Part shown: positions 41,758-50,439 of the stretch, piece by piece | Layout of the letters: the number at the start of each line of letters is the position of its first letter | Position numbering within the stretch: the first letter of the stretch is position 1 | Origin: a bacterium | Lineage (GTDB): Bacteria; Patescibacteriota; Minisyncoccia; UBA6257; GWB1-50-10 | DNA: 52,927 nucleotides | Direction of reading: 5' to 3' | Assembly: GCA_027310365.1 (NCBI GenBank) | Contig: DAIDAY010000003.1 | Location: 1-52,927 of the forward strand | Made by a program: the position numbers and the translations under genes | The notes under the pieces: generated by a model | Told to the model about the DNA's origin: nothing | What the model saw: only the letters and a program-made list of their open reading frames with translations | Databases searched by the model: none

Positions 41758-41920
41758 GAGATCGCATGTGACTGCGCACAAACGCGCTATGCTCAATCTC
41801 GGCGAGAGATTTGGCCGCTCGCTCTCCCGCCGGTCCGCGGACCGGCGGGAGCCATGTCCGCCCCGCTTGCGCAGGCAAGCCGTCCTGCGAGATAGTTTGT
41901 TGAACGGTCAAATGCGATCC
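41758..41920 (-). repeat. Element B3 just upstream of rodA
   Basis: Minus strand TCTCGCAGGACGGCTTGCCTGCGCAAGCGGGGCGGACA; internal hairpin CCGCCGGTCCGCGGACCGGCGG; arms GAGATCGCATGTGACTG / CGGTCAAATGCGATCCC. Confidence 0.8.
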
Positions 41921-41946
41921 CACTTCATTTTAAACGAATAACCAAG

Positions 41947-42085
41947 AAAATCCACGATATTCTCCGGCAGTTCTCGGAGGTGAGTGAGCTTGGTTCTCGG
42001 GAAAGAGGTCACAAGCCGAGAGCGCAGGGTGACGCTTGCCGCTGAAGCAAGCGAACGACCGGTGCCGGAGAGTATCGTGGATTTT
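41947..42085 (-). repeat. Element C1
   Basis: Arms AAAATCCACGATATTCTCCGGC / GCCGGAGAGTATCGTGGATTTT (one mismatch); core ...AAGCCGAGAGCGCAGGG...ACCGGTGCCGG. Confidence 0.8.
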
Positions 42086-42088
42086 CAC

Positions 42089-42871
42089 TCACTCTCCTGG
42101 TGATAAGAAGACTTGAGTCTTGACAGCGGCTAAATCGGTTCCGGCAAAGATGCTGGTCGGGAAATAAACCGAGAAGCTGGAGGTTGCAAAGCTCGCCAAA
42201 CTATTCAAGGTTGTATGGCCGGCGAAAATAGGATTGCCGTATTTATCGAGGATAAAGGCAACAACATCGACGGAGGGAACGCTGAAGGCGCTTCCATTTT
42301 GAACGATGCCGGAAACTTGGATCGCGTTGGTTGTCGTCGAAAGGGAAGGCCCTGTCGGCAGCGAAAGACTCGGCACAAGGAAATCGGAAGACCGCGTCCA
42401 CGATTCTCCTCCCAGGAGTCGAACCTCGGCATTCGATATTTTTCCAATGACATCCGAGGCGCCGTCATATTCGACAACGACATACTTCGATTCGCCCGGC
42501 ATCACGCCGCTCGAACCGTCCACGATCCCCACGGAGTTCCCGCTCTCATCAGAAAACGAAACGGAGTAAGGGAAACTCTGGAGTCCCAAATCCACATTGG
42601 CGTTCACGAAATTCACCACTGCGAACGCTTTTCCCAGATCGGCAGTTTTGAAAATCTGAGGCGTTCCCTGCATGCCGAGCGGCTTTGCATTCTTCAAATA
42701 GCAGGGAATGCAAGGTCCGCCACAGTCGACTCCGGTTTCCCCCTGATTCTGGATATTGTCGAAACAAGAGGGAGCGGGAGTGAATTTCGGCGCAAGGATC
42801 AAAAATAAAATCAAACCCACTATGATCACATAGGAAAAACCGTATATCAATTGTTTCGTGTTGCGAGACAT
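42089..42871 (-). CDS. Membrane-anchored extracytoplasmic protein with Cys-rich motif
   Basis: N-terminal TM then CFDNIQNQGETGVDCGGPCIPCY and beta-rich domain; start refined to MSRNTKQL. Confidence 0.75.
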   Translation of the reverse strand: MSRNTKQLIYGFSYVIIVGLILFLILAPKFTPAPSCFDNIQNQGETGVDCGGPCIPCYLKNAKPLGMQGTPQIFKTADLGKAFAVVNFVNANVDLGLQSFPYSVSFSDESGNSVGIVDGSSGVMPGESKYVVVEYDGASDVIGKISNAEVRLLGGESWTRSSDFLVPSLSLPTGPSLSTTTNAIQVSGIVQNGSAFSVPSVDVVAFILDKYGNPIFAGHTTLNSLASFATSSFSVYFPTSIFAGTDLAAVKTQVFLSPGE

Positions 42872-42912
42872 AGCAGGGAACGCCTCAAAAATCAAAGCTC
42901 AAAATGCAACGT

Positions 42913-43653
42913 TTAAGCTTGAAATCTACGAAGTTCTCGGTTTCGGTTTTGAGATGTCAGATGTGACCTTTGCACTTGGTTAAATATCTTTTTCAATTCC
43001 GTCTTATTGACGCTTGCCCCGCCGATGAGGACACCGTCGATTTCTTGGCGATCGAGAAAACGAAGAATGTTCTCCCCCTGAACCGATCCTCCATACAGAA
43101 CCCTCGCGCCCGTTATCCCCTTAATAAATTTTGTCATTGCGGCGCTCTCCTCGGGCACGTCCGATTTCCCCGTCCCGATGGCCCATACCGGCTCATAGGC
43201 GACGATCAAGCTGACGTTGCGAGGAACGCTTTTCAGTTGCCGGGCAACGAATTTTTTGGCTTCTTCGACGCCCTTCTTCCTTATCGACCACGGTTCGCCG
43301 ACGCAGAGGATTATTTTCAAACCCGCACGGGCAGCGGCTTCGAGTTTTTTCGCAACCACCTCGTCGGTTTCGCCGAAGTATTTTCTCCTCTCTGAATGAC
43401 CTACGAGAATCCACTCGGCGCCGACGCTCTTCACCATGGAGGCTGAAATTTCCCCCGTGAAAGCTCCCCGCTGTTCCCAAAATATGTTCTGCGCCCCGAG
43501 AGCCGCTTTTGTTGTCTTTTCGGCAATGCTGCCCAAAAAAATCGAAGGGGCAAAAAGCACGACTCCCTTCTTGTCGGAAAGGAGCGCGAGCCGTCGCGCT
43601 TCTTTTTCCGTTGCGGGGTTCAATTTCCAATTGAGAGCGATGATTTTCGCCAT
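42913..43653 (-). CDS. tpiA: Triosephosphate isomerase
   Basis: ALNWKLNP, GAFTGEISASMVKSVGAEWILVGHSERR, IVAYEPVWAIGTG, VLYGGSV, GVLIGGASV. Confidence 0.94.
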   Translation of the reverse strand: MAKIIALNWKLNPATEKEARRLALLSDKKGVVLFAPSIFLGSIAEKTTKAALGAQNIFWEQRGAFTGEISASMVKSVGAEWILVGHSERRKYFGETDEVVAKKLEAAARAGLKIILCVGEPWSIRKKGVEEAKKFVARQLKSVPRNVSLIVAYEPVWAIGTGKSDVPEESAAMTKFIKGITGARVLYGGSVQGENILRFLDRQEIDGVLIGGASVNKTELKKIFNQVQRSHLTSQNRNRELRRFQA

Positions 43654-43725
43654 TGAATAAATTTTACCTCCACACCTGGACGAGGGCAACATTCTTTTCC
43701 CGTACATTCTCGTTCCGGTGCGGGG

Positions 43726-44322
43726 TTAGCGCGGATACCGCTTAAACCAAACGTTCAGTTTTACCGCCAGCATATCGATGATGTCCTCCACCCCCGGCAA
43801 GCGCTTCGCGGCGCGGACGCTTTCCGGCGGCAATTCTTTTATCTTCAACCCCAAGAGTTCCGCCAACACGAGGGATTCAAATCTGAACCCCCGGCCATCC
43901 CGGGAAAGAAGACGGAAAATCTTCGCGGATGCCTCCTCGCTGAAACAGAGAAGCCCGCCGCGGGCGGCGACGATATCATAGCCTTCCTTGAAAGAGCGGA
44001 TAATGCCGTTGAATTTTTCGATTGACGCTCCTTCTCCATCCTCAAGAAGGAGGTGGTAGCTTCCCTTTGCTCCCAGCATTCCCGCCTTCACGGCATAGCT
44101 TTTTTTCCTCCCCTCCCGGCCATTCACGATCCTCAGGGAAGGAAGAAAGGCGCCTATTTTCTGAAGCATTTCAGCCGTTCCATCGCCGGAATTGTTATTC
44201 GCCACGACAATTTCAAAAGAACAGCCAAGAGATTTGAGGCGGCGATCGGCGTCGAAAAGCAGAAGCGGCAGCTGCTTGTCCTCGCCGGCAACGGGTATGA
44301 CAATCGATAGGAAGGGTTTCAT
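43726..44322 (-). CDS. Family 2 glycosyltransferase-like protein
   Basis: FLSIVIPVAGEDKQLPLLLFDADRRL, EIVVANNNSGDGTAEML, KSYAVKAGMLGAKGSYHLLLEDGEG. Confidence 0.75.
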   Translation of the reverse strand: MKPFLSIVIPVAGEDKQLPLLLFDADRRLKSLGCSFEIVVANNNSGDGTAEMLQKIGAFLPSLRIVNGREGRKKSYAVKAGMLGAKGSYHLLLEDGEGASIEKFNGIIRSFKEGYDIVAARGGLLCFSEEASAKIFRLLSRDGRGFRFESLVLAELLGLKIKELPPESVRAAKRLPGVEDIIDMLAVKLNVWFKRYPR

Positions 44323-44438
44323 TCCGTTAGAAGCAGAACACGAACGCACTTGGCGTTTCCGTATTCTCCCCGCTCTGTTTTTCCTGACCTTGTTTTTGGT
44401 ATTATCACCTGAATATGTGTTTGTGGCTTCTCACGAGC
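44320..44438 (-). repeat. Element A4: inverted-repeat ending on glycosyltransferase start codon
   Basis: CATTCCGTTAGAAGCAGAACAC vs reverse complement of right arm GAGCTCGTGAGAAGCCACAAACAC; interior shared with A5. Confidence 0.75.
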
Positions 44439-44446
44439 TCCATGGG

Positions 44447-46807
44447 TTAGTTCCGGAGGCGGCCGTAAATTTCCATTTCAACTGTTTCGCGCGGCCGTCC
44501 GTACTTTACCGACGAAATTTCCTTGAGTCCCTCGGCGCGCGCATCATCCCCTCTTTCGGCCCGCGGGACGAAAATATTGAAAGGTTTCGCGGTTTCTCCG
44601 TTGATCAGTATTCTCGCATAGGCGTTGAAATTGTCGATATTGACGAGATCGTTCTCCCCGAAAACCGGCTCGAATGTTTTCTGCAGGAATTCGGCATCTT
44701 TGGGGCCCACCCGGAACGAAATGACGGAGCCGACGTTGCCAAAAACGGAATCCCTGATTTTGTCGGAAAGTTGCCCCAAAAACTGGTGGGCGACCGTGAG
44801 ATTCAGCCGATACTTCCTTGCTTCGGAGAGGATGATGGAAATACTGTCGGTCGTGAAGTTTTGGAACTCGTCGATAAAGAGGTAAAAATCGTTCCGTTTC
44901 GCTTCCGGAATGTCGGCGCGCCCCAGGGAAGCCATGAGGATTTTCCCGACAAAAATCATGCCGAGAAGGTTCGCGTTCAAATCCCCTACGCGCCCCTTCG
45001 ACAGATTGACCAGGAGAATCTTTCCCTCATCCATGATTTCCCTGAAATTGAAAGCTGATTTCACCTGACCGACGATCGGACGCATGTAGTCGTTGGCGGT
45101 GAAATTGTTGAATTTCGAGGTTACGTAGGGCGTTATGTTTTGGAGCGCCGCCTCTCCGCCCGCCTTGATTGCTTCTTTTTCCCAGAAATCCTGGATGACC
45201 GGATTGGTGATTCTTCCCAGCTTCTTCCTTCGCCACTCGGTGTCCGAGAAGACTCGCGCAACCTCCATGAGCGTTGCCGGTTCGTTGGGCGCATCTTCCA
45301 TCAAGAGGAGGAGGGCATTTCGCATGTACTGTTCGAACATGGGGCCGCCGGTTGTTTTTAAGTCGTACAATTTGTCGAAAATCTGGAGCATCTCGTTCAC
45401 AATCGACGTTTTTTCCTCCGGTTTCTCGAAATCGTATTCCAACATATTGATGCCGATGGGCATTCTGAGATTCCCCGGATCAAAGAAAATGACGTCTTCG
45501 CGCCGGTTGTCGGGAATGACGCCTAAGACATCCTGGACCAAATCGCCGTGAGGATCGATAACCGCAACGCCCTTTCCTCTTTTGATGTCGCCATTGATGA
45601 TGTCCGCGAGAAAATTCGATTTCCCGGTACCCGTCTGACCGATCGCGTAGAGATGTCTCCGCCGGTCCTCGTCCGTGATTTTCACCTCTTTTTCTTCCCC
45701 CCGGAAACGGCTGAAACCGATGGTAACACCGTTCCGCGGCAGGTTGGGCGGCGGAGCAGCTTCGCGCGATTTCAGATATTTAATCCTCGGGATGTCGGTA
45801 AAAGGCGTCGGGAGATGCATGATGCTCGCGAGCTCGGCGCTCGACAAAACCATTTTCTCGGATGGATTGAATTCGCGGAAAGAGAATTCGCGGAAAAGCC
45901 GCTTCTGATTCCTGGGTTTCACGATTTCAAACTCATTTCTTGTCGGGGCGCCGAACTGCGAAAAACCGGCCGTGAGACTTTGCAGAAGTGAGTCCGTCTG
46001 GGGAAGCGTCGGAGACGAAACAACAATTCTGACGTTAACCTCGAAAAGATTTTTGGCGCCTTTCGCCGAGACAATTTTCAAACTATCCTCATCTACTTTC
46101 CGCTCCGTTTCCTTGATCTCGGGCATGCCTTCATTTGCCGCCTTGATGATATCCGAAGGACGTATCGCAAAAACATCATTCTTCAAGATATCCCTCATTC
46201 TCCAGCCGCTTTTCAAGACTTTCACCGCCGAATCCATTTCCTTTTTTTCCCTCTTGCGTGCCGGCCCGGCCACGATCTGCATGGCGCATCCTTCCCCGAT
46301 TTCTTCGACTTTGGACAAGCTCCCCAAGAACGGCAGGAAGGTATCCGCCTCCGCTTCCTCGTACGTCCGTATCGGCAGGATGAACTTTTCTTTTTCCTTG
46401 ATGTACACTCCTGCTGATACGCCGGCATAGTTGAAAATATTGTAATCGTCGGCTTTCTCCACCGAAGCGTCATGCCAGAACGACTGGACTTGCCGCGCGA
46501 AAACTTCGACGAATTTGCTTTTTACCGAAGCATAAAAGGAAATTTCCTGACCAACGTGCGGCACGGCGACTTCGAACACGAAGGGTTCCTTGAGGGAGGC
46601 GAGCGTCGCGAAAAGCTGTTCGGAGACCTCTACTTCTTTTTTCAAATCTTTGTTTTCTTTCGACGCTCTGGGGATCTTGATTAGAAGGAGAGATGCTTCC
46701 AATTCACCCAAGAGTCTTTGTCGTTTTTTTTTCTTCCAGAAAAAAGAGAACCCCACAGCGGCGAGCGCAAAAAGAATAATTATTGTGAAATTCACTAAGA
46801 CAGACAT
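44447..46807 (-). CDS. Type IV secretion-like DNA-binding ATPase (TraG/VirD4/HerA-type fold)
   Basis: Walker A LYAIGQTGTGKSNFLADII, VIDPHGDLVQDVL, Walker B NDFYLFIDEFQNF, SEARKYRLNLTVAHQFLGQL; N-terminal TM. Confidence 0.85.
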   Translation of the reverse strand: MSVLVNFTIIILFALAAVGFSFFWKKKKRQRLLGELEASLLLIKIPRASKENKDLKKEVEVSEQLFATLASLKEPFVFEVAVPHVGQEISFYASVKSKFVEVFARQVQSFWHDASVEKADDYNIFNYAGVSAGVYIKEKEKFILPIRTYEEAEADTFLPFLGSLSKVEEIGEGCAMQIVAGPARKREKKEMDSAVKVLKSGWRMRDILKNDVFAIRPSDIIKAANEGMPEIKETERKVDEDSLKIVSAKGAKNLFEVNVRIVVSSPTLPQTDSLLQSLTAGFSQFGAPTRNEFEIVKPRNQKRLFREFSFREFNPSEKMVLSSAELASIMHLPTPFTDIPRIKYLKSREAAPPPNLPRNGVTIGFSRFRGEEKEVKITDEDRRRHLYAIGQTGTGKSNFLADIINGDIKRGKGVAVIDPHGDLVQDVLGVIPDNRREDVIFFDPGNLRMPIGINMLEYDFEKPEEKTSIVNEMLQIFDKLYDLKTTGGPMFEQYMRNALLLLMEDAPNEPATLMEVARVFSDTEWRRKKLGRITNPVIQDFWEKEAIKAGGEAALQNITPYVTSKFNNFTANDYMRPIVGQVKSAFNFREIMDEGKILLVNLSKGRVGDLNANLLGMIFVGKILMASLGRADIPEAKRNDFYLFIDEFQNFTTDSISIILSEARKYRLNLTVAHQFLGQLSDKIRDSVFGNVGSVISFRVGPKDAEFLQKTFEPVFGENDLVNIDNFNAYARILINGETAKPFNIFVPRAERGDDARAEGLKEISSVKYGRPRETVEMEIYGRLRN

Positions 46808-46891
46808 GAGTGGATAAAAATGACTAATGACTGACTAACCTCATTCGACCTCATCAGTGACCAAGTATGAGACACGAGAGTAAATAAGAAA

Positions 46892-47314
46892 TTATTTAAT
46901 GATCCCCCTCTTTTTCAATTCCGGAATGAGTTTGTCGGTCAACGCGTCGTGAAGGGCGTCTTCGATGAAGGGGGGGTATCTCCTTGATTCCGCAAGCGCC
47001 TTCTCCACATCAAAGTTCAAGGCCACGCTGATAAGGTTTTCAACGATAGTCTTCGTTTGTTCGTCGCTTCCTTCCTCGCCCGACATGTACGACGGCAGGA
47101 AATTATCCAAGGGGTTTGCGGCAGTGCTCGCGAGCTTCCCGCCTTGAGGAGAAACCGGCGCGGGGGGGACCGGCATGTTTTTGATCGCTTCCTTGACCAC
47201 TTTTTCAATCGTCGCTTCCTTCAATTCAGGAGAACGCAAGCTTTTGGCAATCTCAACGCCCAGCCTATTCAAACTGCCCTCCAGCCCTTCGCTGAAATTT
47301 TGCACCTTAACCAT
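46892..47314 (-). CDS. Hypothetical protein
   Basis: 140 aa charged ORF downstream of the pilin-like gene. Confidence 0.6.
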   Translation of the reverse strand: MVKVQNFSEGLEGSLNRLGVEIAKSLRSPELKEATIEKVVKEAIKNMPVPPAPVSPQGGKLASTAANPLDNFLPSYMSGEEGSDEQTKTIVENLISVALNFDVEKALAESRRYPPFIEDALHDALTDKLIPELKKRGIIK

Positions 47315-47346
47315 TTTCTTTATTATACATCACTAATAAAATGACA

Positions 47347-47628
47347 GCAGCAACCGTAGCTCCGCTTCCCAAACACGCTATGCCAAACCCCAGCGAGGTT
47401 TGGCCGCTCGCTCTCGGGTTCGCTCGTGGGCGGAGGTACGCTTTCCGTGCGGGCAGTTCTCGGAGGCGAGCAAGCTCGGTTTCCGGAGGAATGGCGAGCC
47501 GAGAGCGCAGGGCGGCAGTGACCGCAGGAGTCACTGAACGCCCGGTGCCGGTAGGAGAGCGGAACTCCTCCCACACCCTGCCCGCTCACCCTGCGAGACG
47601 GTTTGATCAACGGAGCTACGGTTGCTGC
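47347..47628 (-). repeat. Composite element B4 with element C2 nested inside
   Basis: Perfect 18-bp inverted termini GCAGCAACCGTAGCTCCG / CGGAGCTACGGTTGCTGC; outer B sequence, inner C core GAGCCGAGAGCGCAGGG...CCCGGTGCCGGTAGGAGAG. Confidence 0.85.
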
Positions 47629-47640
47629 ATACCCTCCCTC

Positions 47641-48942
47641 CTACTGCGTAAGGTTTTGAATTTGTATCGAACCCAAGGGATTCGACGTTGTGATGTTCGT
47701 CGCTGAAGCGTATTGGTTTGAAGGGACGCTGAACACGCCTGTCGTGTTCGTCCCACCCGACCAATCACTCTGGTTGAATGTAAAGTTTGACCATCGCGTA
47801 AAGTAGTCGCTCAAACTAAAGTTCGACGTTTTCCCGGCCGCATCCCACTCCGTAACGGCGGTAACTGCTTGCGTCGAGGGGTCGTTGAAATCGTTGAGAT
47901 TGCTCGTGCAGGGCGGGGTGGTCGACGCATCAAGCGTACCGTTCGTGTTCCGGCAAACATCCCGAACGGAGAAATATCTCCGGAAAACGCTGCCGTTGTA
48001 GAGTTGCTTGATCTCGTCTGCCGAAAGAACTCGATTGTAAATGCGGACATCGTCAAGGTAGTCGGGGGTCGTCGTTGTCCCTCCTATTCCCCCATGAATG
48101 ATGAGATTGACGCCGGTCGGCGTCACGTAATTCCCCGTCGCGGAACCGCCGGTATTGCCGTTGACGTAAATAACCGCAGTGCTGCTCGCATACGTTACTG
48201 CGACTTGCGAAAATGCGTTTATCGATACCGGAAGAGCCGATATCAAACTTAAACTCCCCCCTGACTGGGTGGTCCAGAAGACCGGCTGACCGGAGGTTCT
48301 GAATCCCATTCTGAAACCGGAAACGAGATAGGATTCCCTGCCCACGATGATGTTGCCGTTTTGATCACCGGCTCCCAAAGCAATTGGCTTTACCCAGAAA
48401 ACTATCGAAAAGCTTGAGGAGTCGAACAGGGTATTGCGTCCCACGTTAACGCTCGAGCCAGTGTTGTTGTAACCGCCATTAAAATACAGGCAGTAGCTCT
48501 CTTTGCATGTTGATGCCGACTGCCATGTCGGATTATTTACCAGGCTTCCGTTATTCCCGTTGCCGCTCTCATCATAAGTTATGGTTCCCGTTTCCTCGTC
48601 AAATCCCCACCTTCCTACCAACCCATTTTTGATTTCATTGTCTATGACCCCCTCCTCTCCCGGCGTCGCGATGAAACCCGCGCCGGAAGCGACAAGAAAA
48701 TAAGGATTGATCGTGCTCGTGCTGCGCTGGAGATTGTACACGTTTCCCCAATTGGATGCCGAAAACGTTTTCACTTTATTCAAAAGATCCTGGCTGAATT
48801 GGGTTGCCGTATTGATCGTCTGGACGGTCGAACCGGAACGCAAAATGAATGCAATCGCGATACTCGCCGCACCGATCAAAAGCGCCCCGATCGCGAGCCC
48901 CATCAATACCTCGATCAAGCTCTGTCCGCTTCTTGAACCCAT
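47641..48942 (-). CDS. Type IV pilin-like N-terminus fused to LamG/concanavalin-like domain
   Basis: MGSRSGQSLIEVLMGLAIGALLIGAASIAIAFIL; NGLVGRWGFDEETGTITYDESGNGNNGSLVNNPTW...DDVRIYNRVLSADEIKQLYNG. Confidence 0.85.
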   Translation of the reverse strand: MGSRSGQSLIEVLMGLAIGALLIGAASIAIAFILRSGSTVQTINTATQFSQDLLNKVKTFSASNWGNVYNLQRSTSTINPYFLVASGAGFIATPGEEGVIDNEIKNGLVGRWGFDEETGTITYDESGNGNNGSLVNNPTWQSASTCKESYCLYFNGGYNNTGSSVNVGRNTLFDSSSFSIVFWVKPIALGAGDQNGNIIVGRESYLVSGFRMGFRTSGQPVFWTTQSGGSLSLISALPVSINAFSQVAVTYASSTAVIYVNGNTGGSATGNYVTPTGVNLIIHGGIGGTTTTPDYLDDVRIYNRVLSADEIKQLYNGSVFRRYFSVRDVCRNTNGTLDASTTPPCTSNLNDFNDPSTQAVTAVTEWDAAGKTSNFSLSDYFTRWSNFTFNQSDWSGGTNTTGVFSVPSNQYASATNITTSNPLGSIQIQNLTQ

Positions 48943-49252
48943 CTCGAAAATGCCCTTGCTACCGCAATCTCTCTGATTCAGTTGTTGCTTCGTTGTTCCT
49001 CCTCGCTGGATATGCCTTGCTGATACAGCTTCGTCATCGTTCCTTGTCTCACTCGCACTAAGAGTGATTTCGTGACGAAAAGCATCTTTTAGATGGGTTC
49101 TCTTCTTCATTGACTTCATTATAGCGAATAACAAAAAGAACCCCCAGAGACAAGCCAGGGGTTTCATATGTGCAGGGAGGAGTTAAACAACAGCGATTTG
49201 CTGTAGAGCGAATCGCTGTTGTAAAACCCCTCGGTCTTACTATTTCGTTTAG

Positions 49253-49335
49253 TGCGTCGGGAAGGACTCGAACCTTCGGTGCCCGATGGGCGGCGGATTT
49301 ACAGTCCGCTGGAATAGCCGCTATCCGACCGACGC
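49253..49335 (-). tRNA. tRNA-Tyr (GTA), class II, long variable arm, CCA not encoded
   Basis: GCGTCGG/CCGACGC acceptor, anticodon stem GCGGA-CTGTAAA-TCCGC, variable arm, T-arm GAAGG-TTCGAGT-CCTTC, discriminator A. Confidence 0.96.
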
Positions 49336-49351
49336 CTCTATAAACACGCAC

Positions 49352-49501
49352 TTACTCAGATTTTGCGGTTTGCAGCAAAAACTTTTCTTTGTACAGCATT
49401 ATAGAATTCTTTATCTCTAAGAGCAACTTTTTATCAGCGTATCTTATATGAATGAGACCGTGCGCCATTTTCCTTCCGTCCGGCAGATAATCTCTTCCCA
49501 T
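49352..49501 (-). CDS. Possible small protein or gene remnant (MGRDYLPDGRKMAHGLIHIRYADKKLLLEIKNSIMLYKEKFLLQTAKSE)
   Basis: 49-codon minus-strand ORF upstream of tRNA-Tyr; composition looks coding; no clear SD. Confidence 0.3.
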   Translation of the reverse strand: MGRDYLPDGRKMAHGLIHIRYADKKLLLEIKNSIMLYKEKFLLQTAKSE

Positions 49502-49547
49502 TATACGGCTGAGTGAACTGTTTCCGAATTGACGAGCTCTTTGCTAC

Positions 49548-49665
49548 CCCCCCCGCCCGTTCATTCCCGCCGCAGGTATGGCAGGAATGAACGGATGGCA
49601 TCCCGAATCTCGTATTCCGCTTCCGGGAAGCTCCCGTGTTTGAGGGCGGAGAGCTTCACTCCGGT
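49548..49665 (+). repeat. Element E2
   Basis: Identical 58-nt block at 49583-49640 plus related flanks (CCCCCCCGCCCG..., GGGCGGAGAGCT). Confidence 0.85.
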
Positions 49666-49994
49666 CACTAATCAGTTTATCGGCATTTTGATCGGAGTAA
49701 CAATGCAGCAATACTCGAAGTCCACCATTATCAAGTTCGTACGTGCCCCCGGAAGTATCTCAGAAACATAGCAGTCGTATCAGGATCGCTGTTGGCAGAA
49801 TTTATCCTCGACCCCTTATCGCTTTTATCGCCTTTTCCCCAATCAAGTATGGCAAAGCACAGAAAACTTTTCTCAGTGACTTACCTCTCCAGGGGGAAAT
49901 ACAATATTTACTGAGTGAACTATACAAACGTTTCAAAACCCCCGAGTGGGGAGGAGGAAATGAACACAACATCGCTTGTCTGAGTTCCAACCTT

Positions 49995-50028
49995 GCCTCA
50001 AAAATCAGCAGGTGCTGAATTTTGAGGC
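49995..50028. repeat. Element D3 hairpin with compensatory change
   Basis: GCCTCAAAAATCAGCAGGTGCTGAATTTTGAGGC. Confidence 0.85.
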
Positions 50029-50126
50029 AGCGATGCTGAGTTCGATATTTCGTGGCTTTATTCCGACGAAGAACGGGGAAGATTTTACGTTTTATATTCT
50101 CGTGAGCGAGGTGGAGATCGTGTTTC

Positions 50127-50438
50127 TTAACTCTCCTTCTTCTCCTCGGTCTCCGGTAACGTCGGCATCCTGCCGCTTTCCTTCCTCAGTTTCCCAAGCT
50201 TAGCCTCGATGAAATTATTGAGTTGCAGAAGCCACACCTTTACCCTCCGCAGAAACCTCTCCGAAAACGACTTCAAGGCGGCATCGCTTTTCTCAACATA
50301 GCCCATGAGGCGGGTGCTCCTTCTCGCCTTCATATCAGCAACTTCCTCGTCGCTGATCCTCGGCAGCGTTTCGGCCATAAGATACACGATGGCGGCCAGC
50401 GCAATCATGATAACGGTTTGGAGAATAAAACGAAGCAT
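50127..50438 (-). CDS. Hypothetical protein with N-terminal TM helix
   Basis: MLRFILQTVIMIALAAIVYLM... charged C-terminus; immediately follows tsf. Confidence 0.65.
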   Translation of the reverse strand: MLRFILQTVIMIALAAIVYLMAETLPRISDEEVADMKARRSTRLMGYVEKSDAALKSFSERFLRRVKVWLLQLNNFIEAKLGKLRKESGRMPTLPETEEKKES

Positions 50439-50439
50439 T

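Noticed and set aside
44192-45058. 288-aa plus-strand ORF
   Set aside because: Antisense to the glycosyltransferase and T4SS-like ATPase; no domain.
47341-47706. Plus-strand ORF across the B/C composite
   Set aside because: Lies entirely in the palindromic repeat; non-coding explanation is better.
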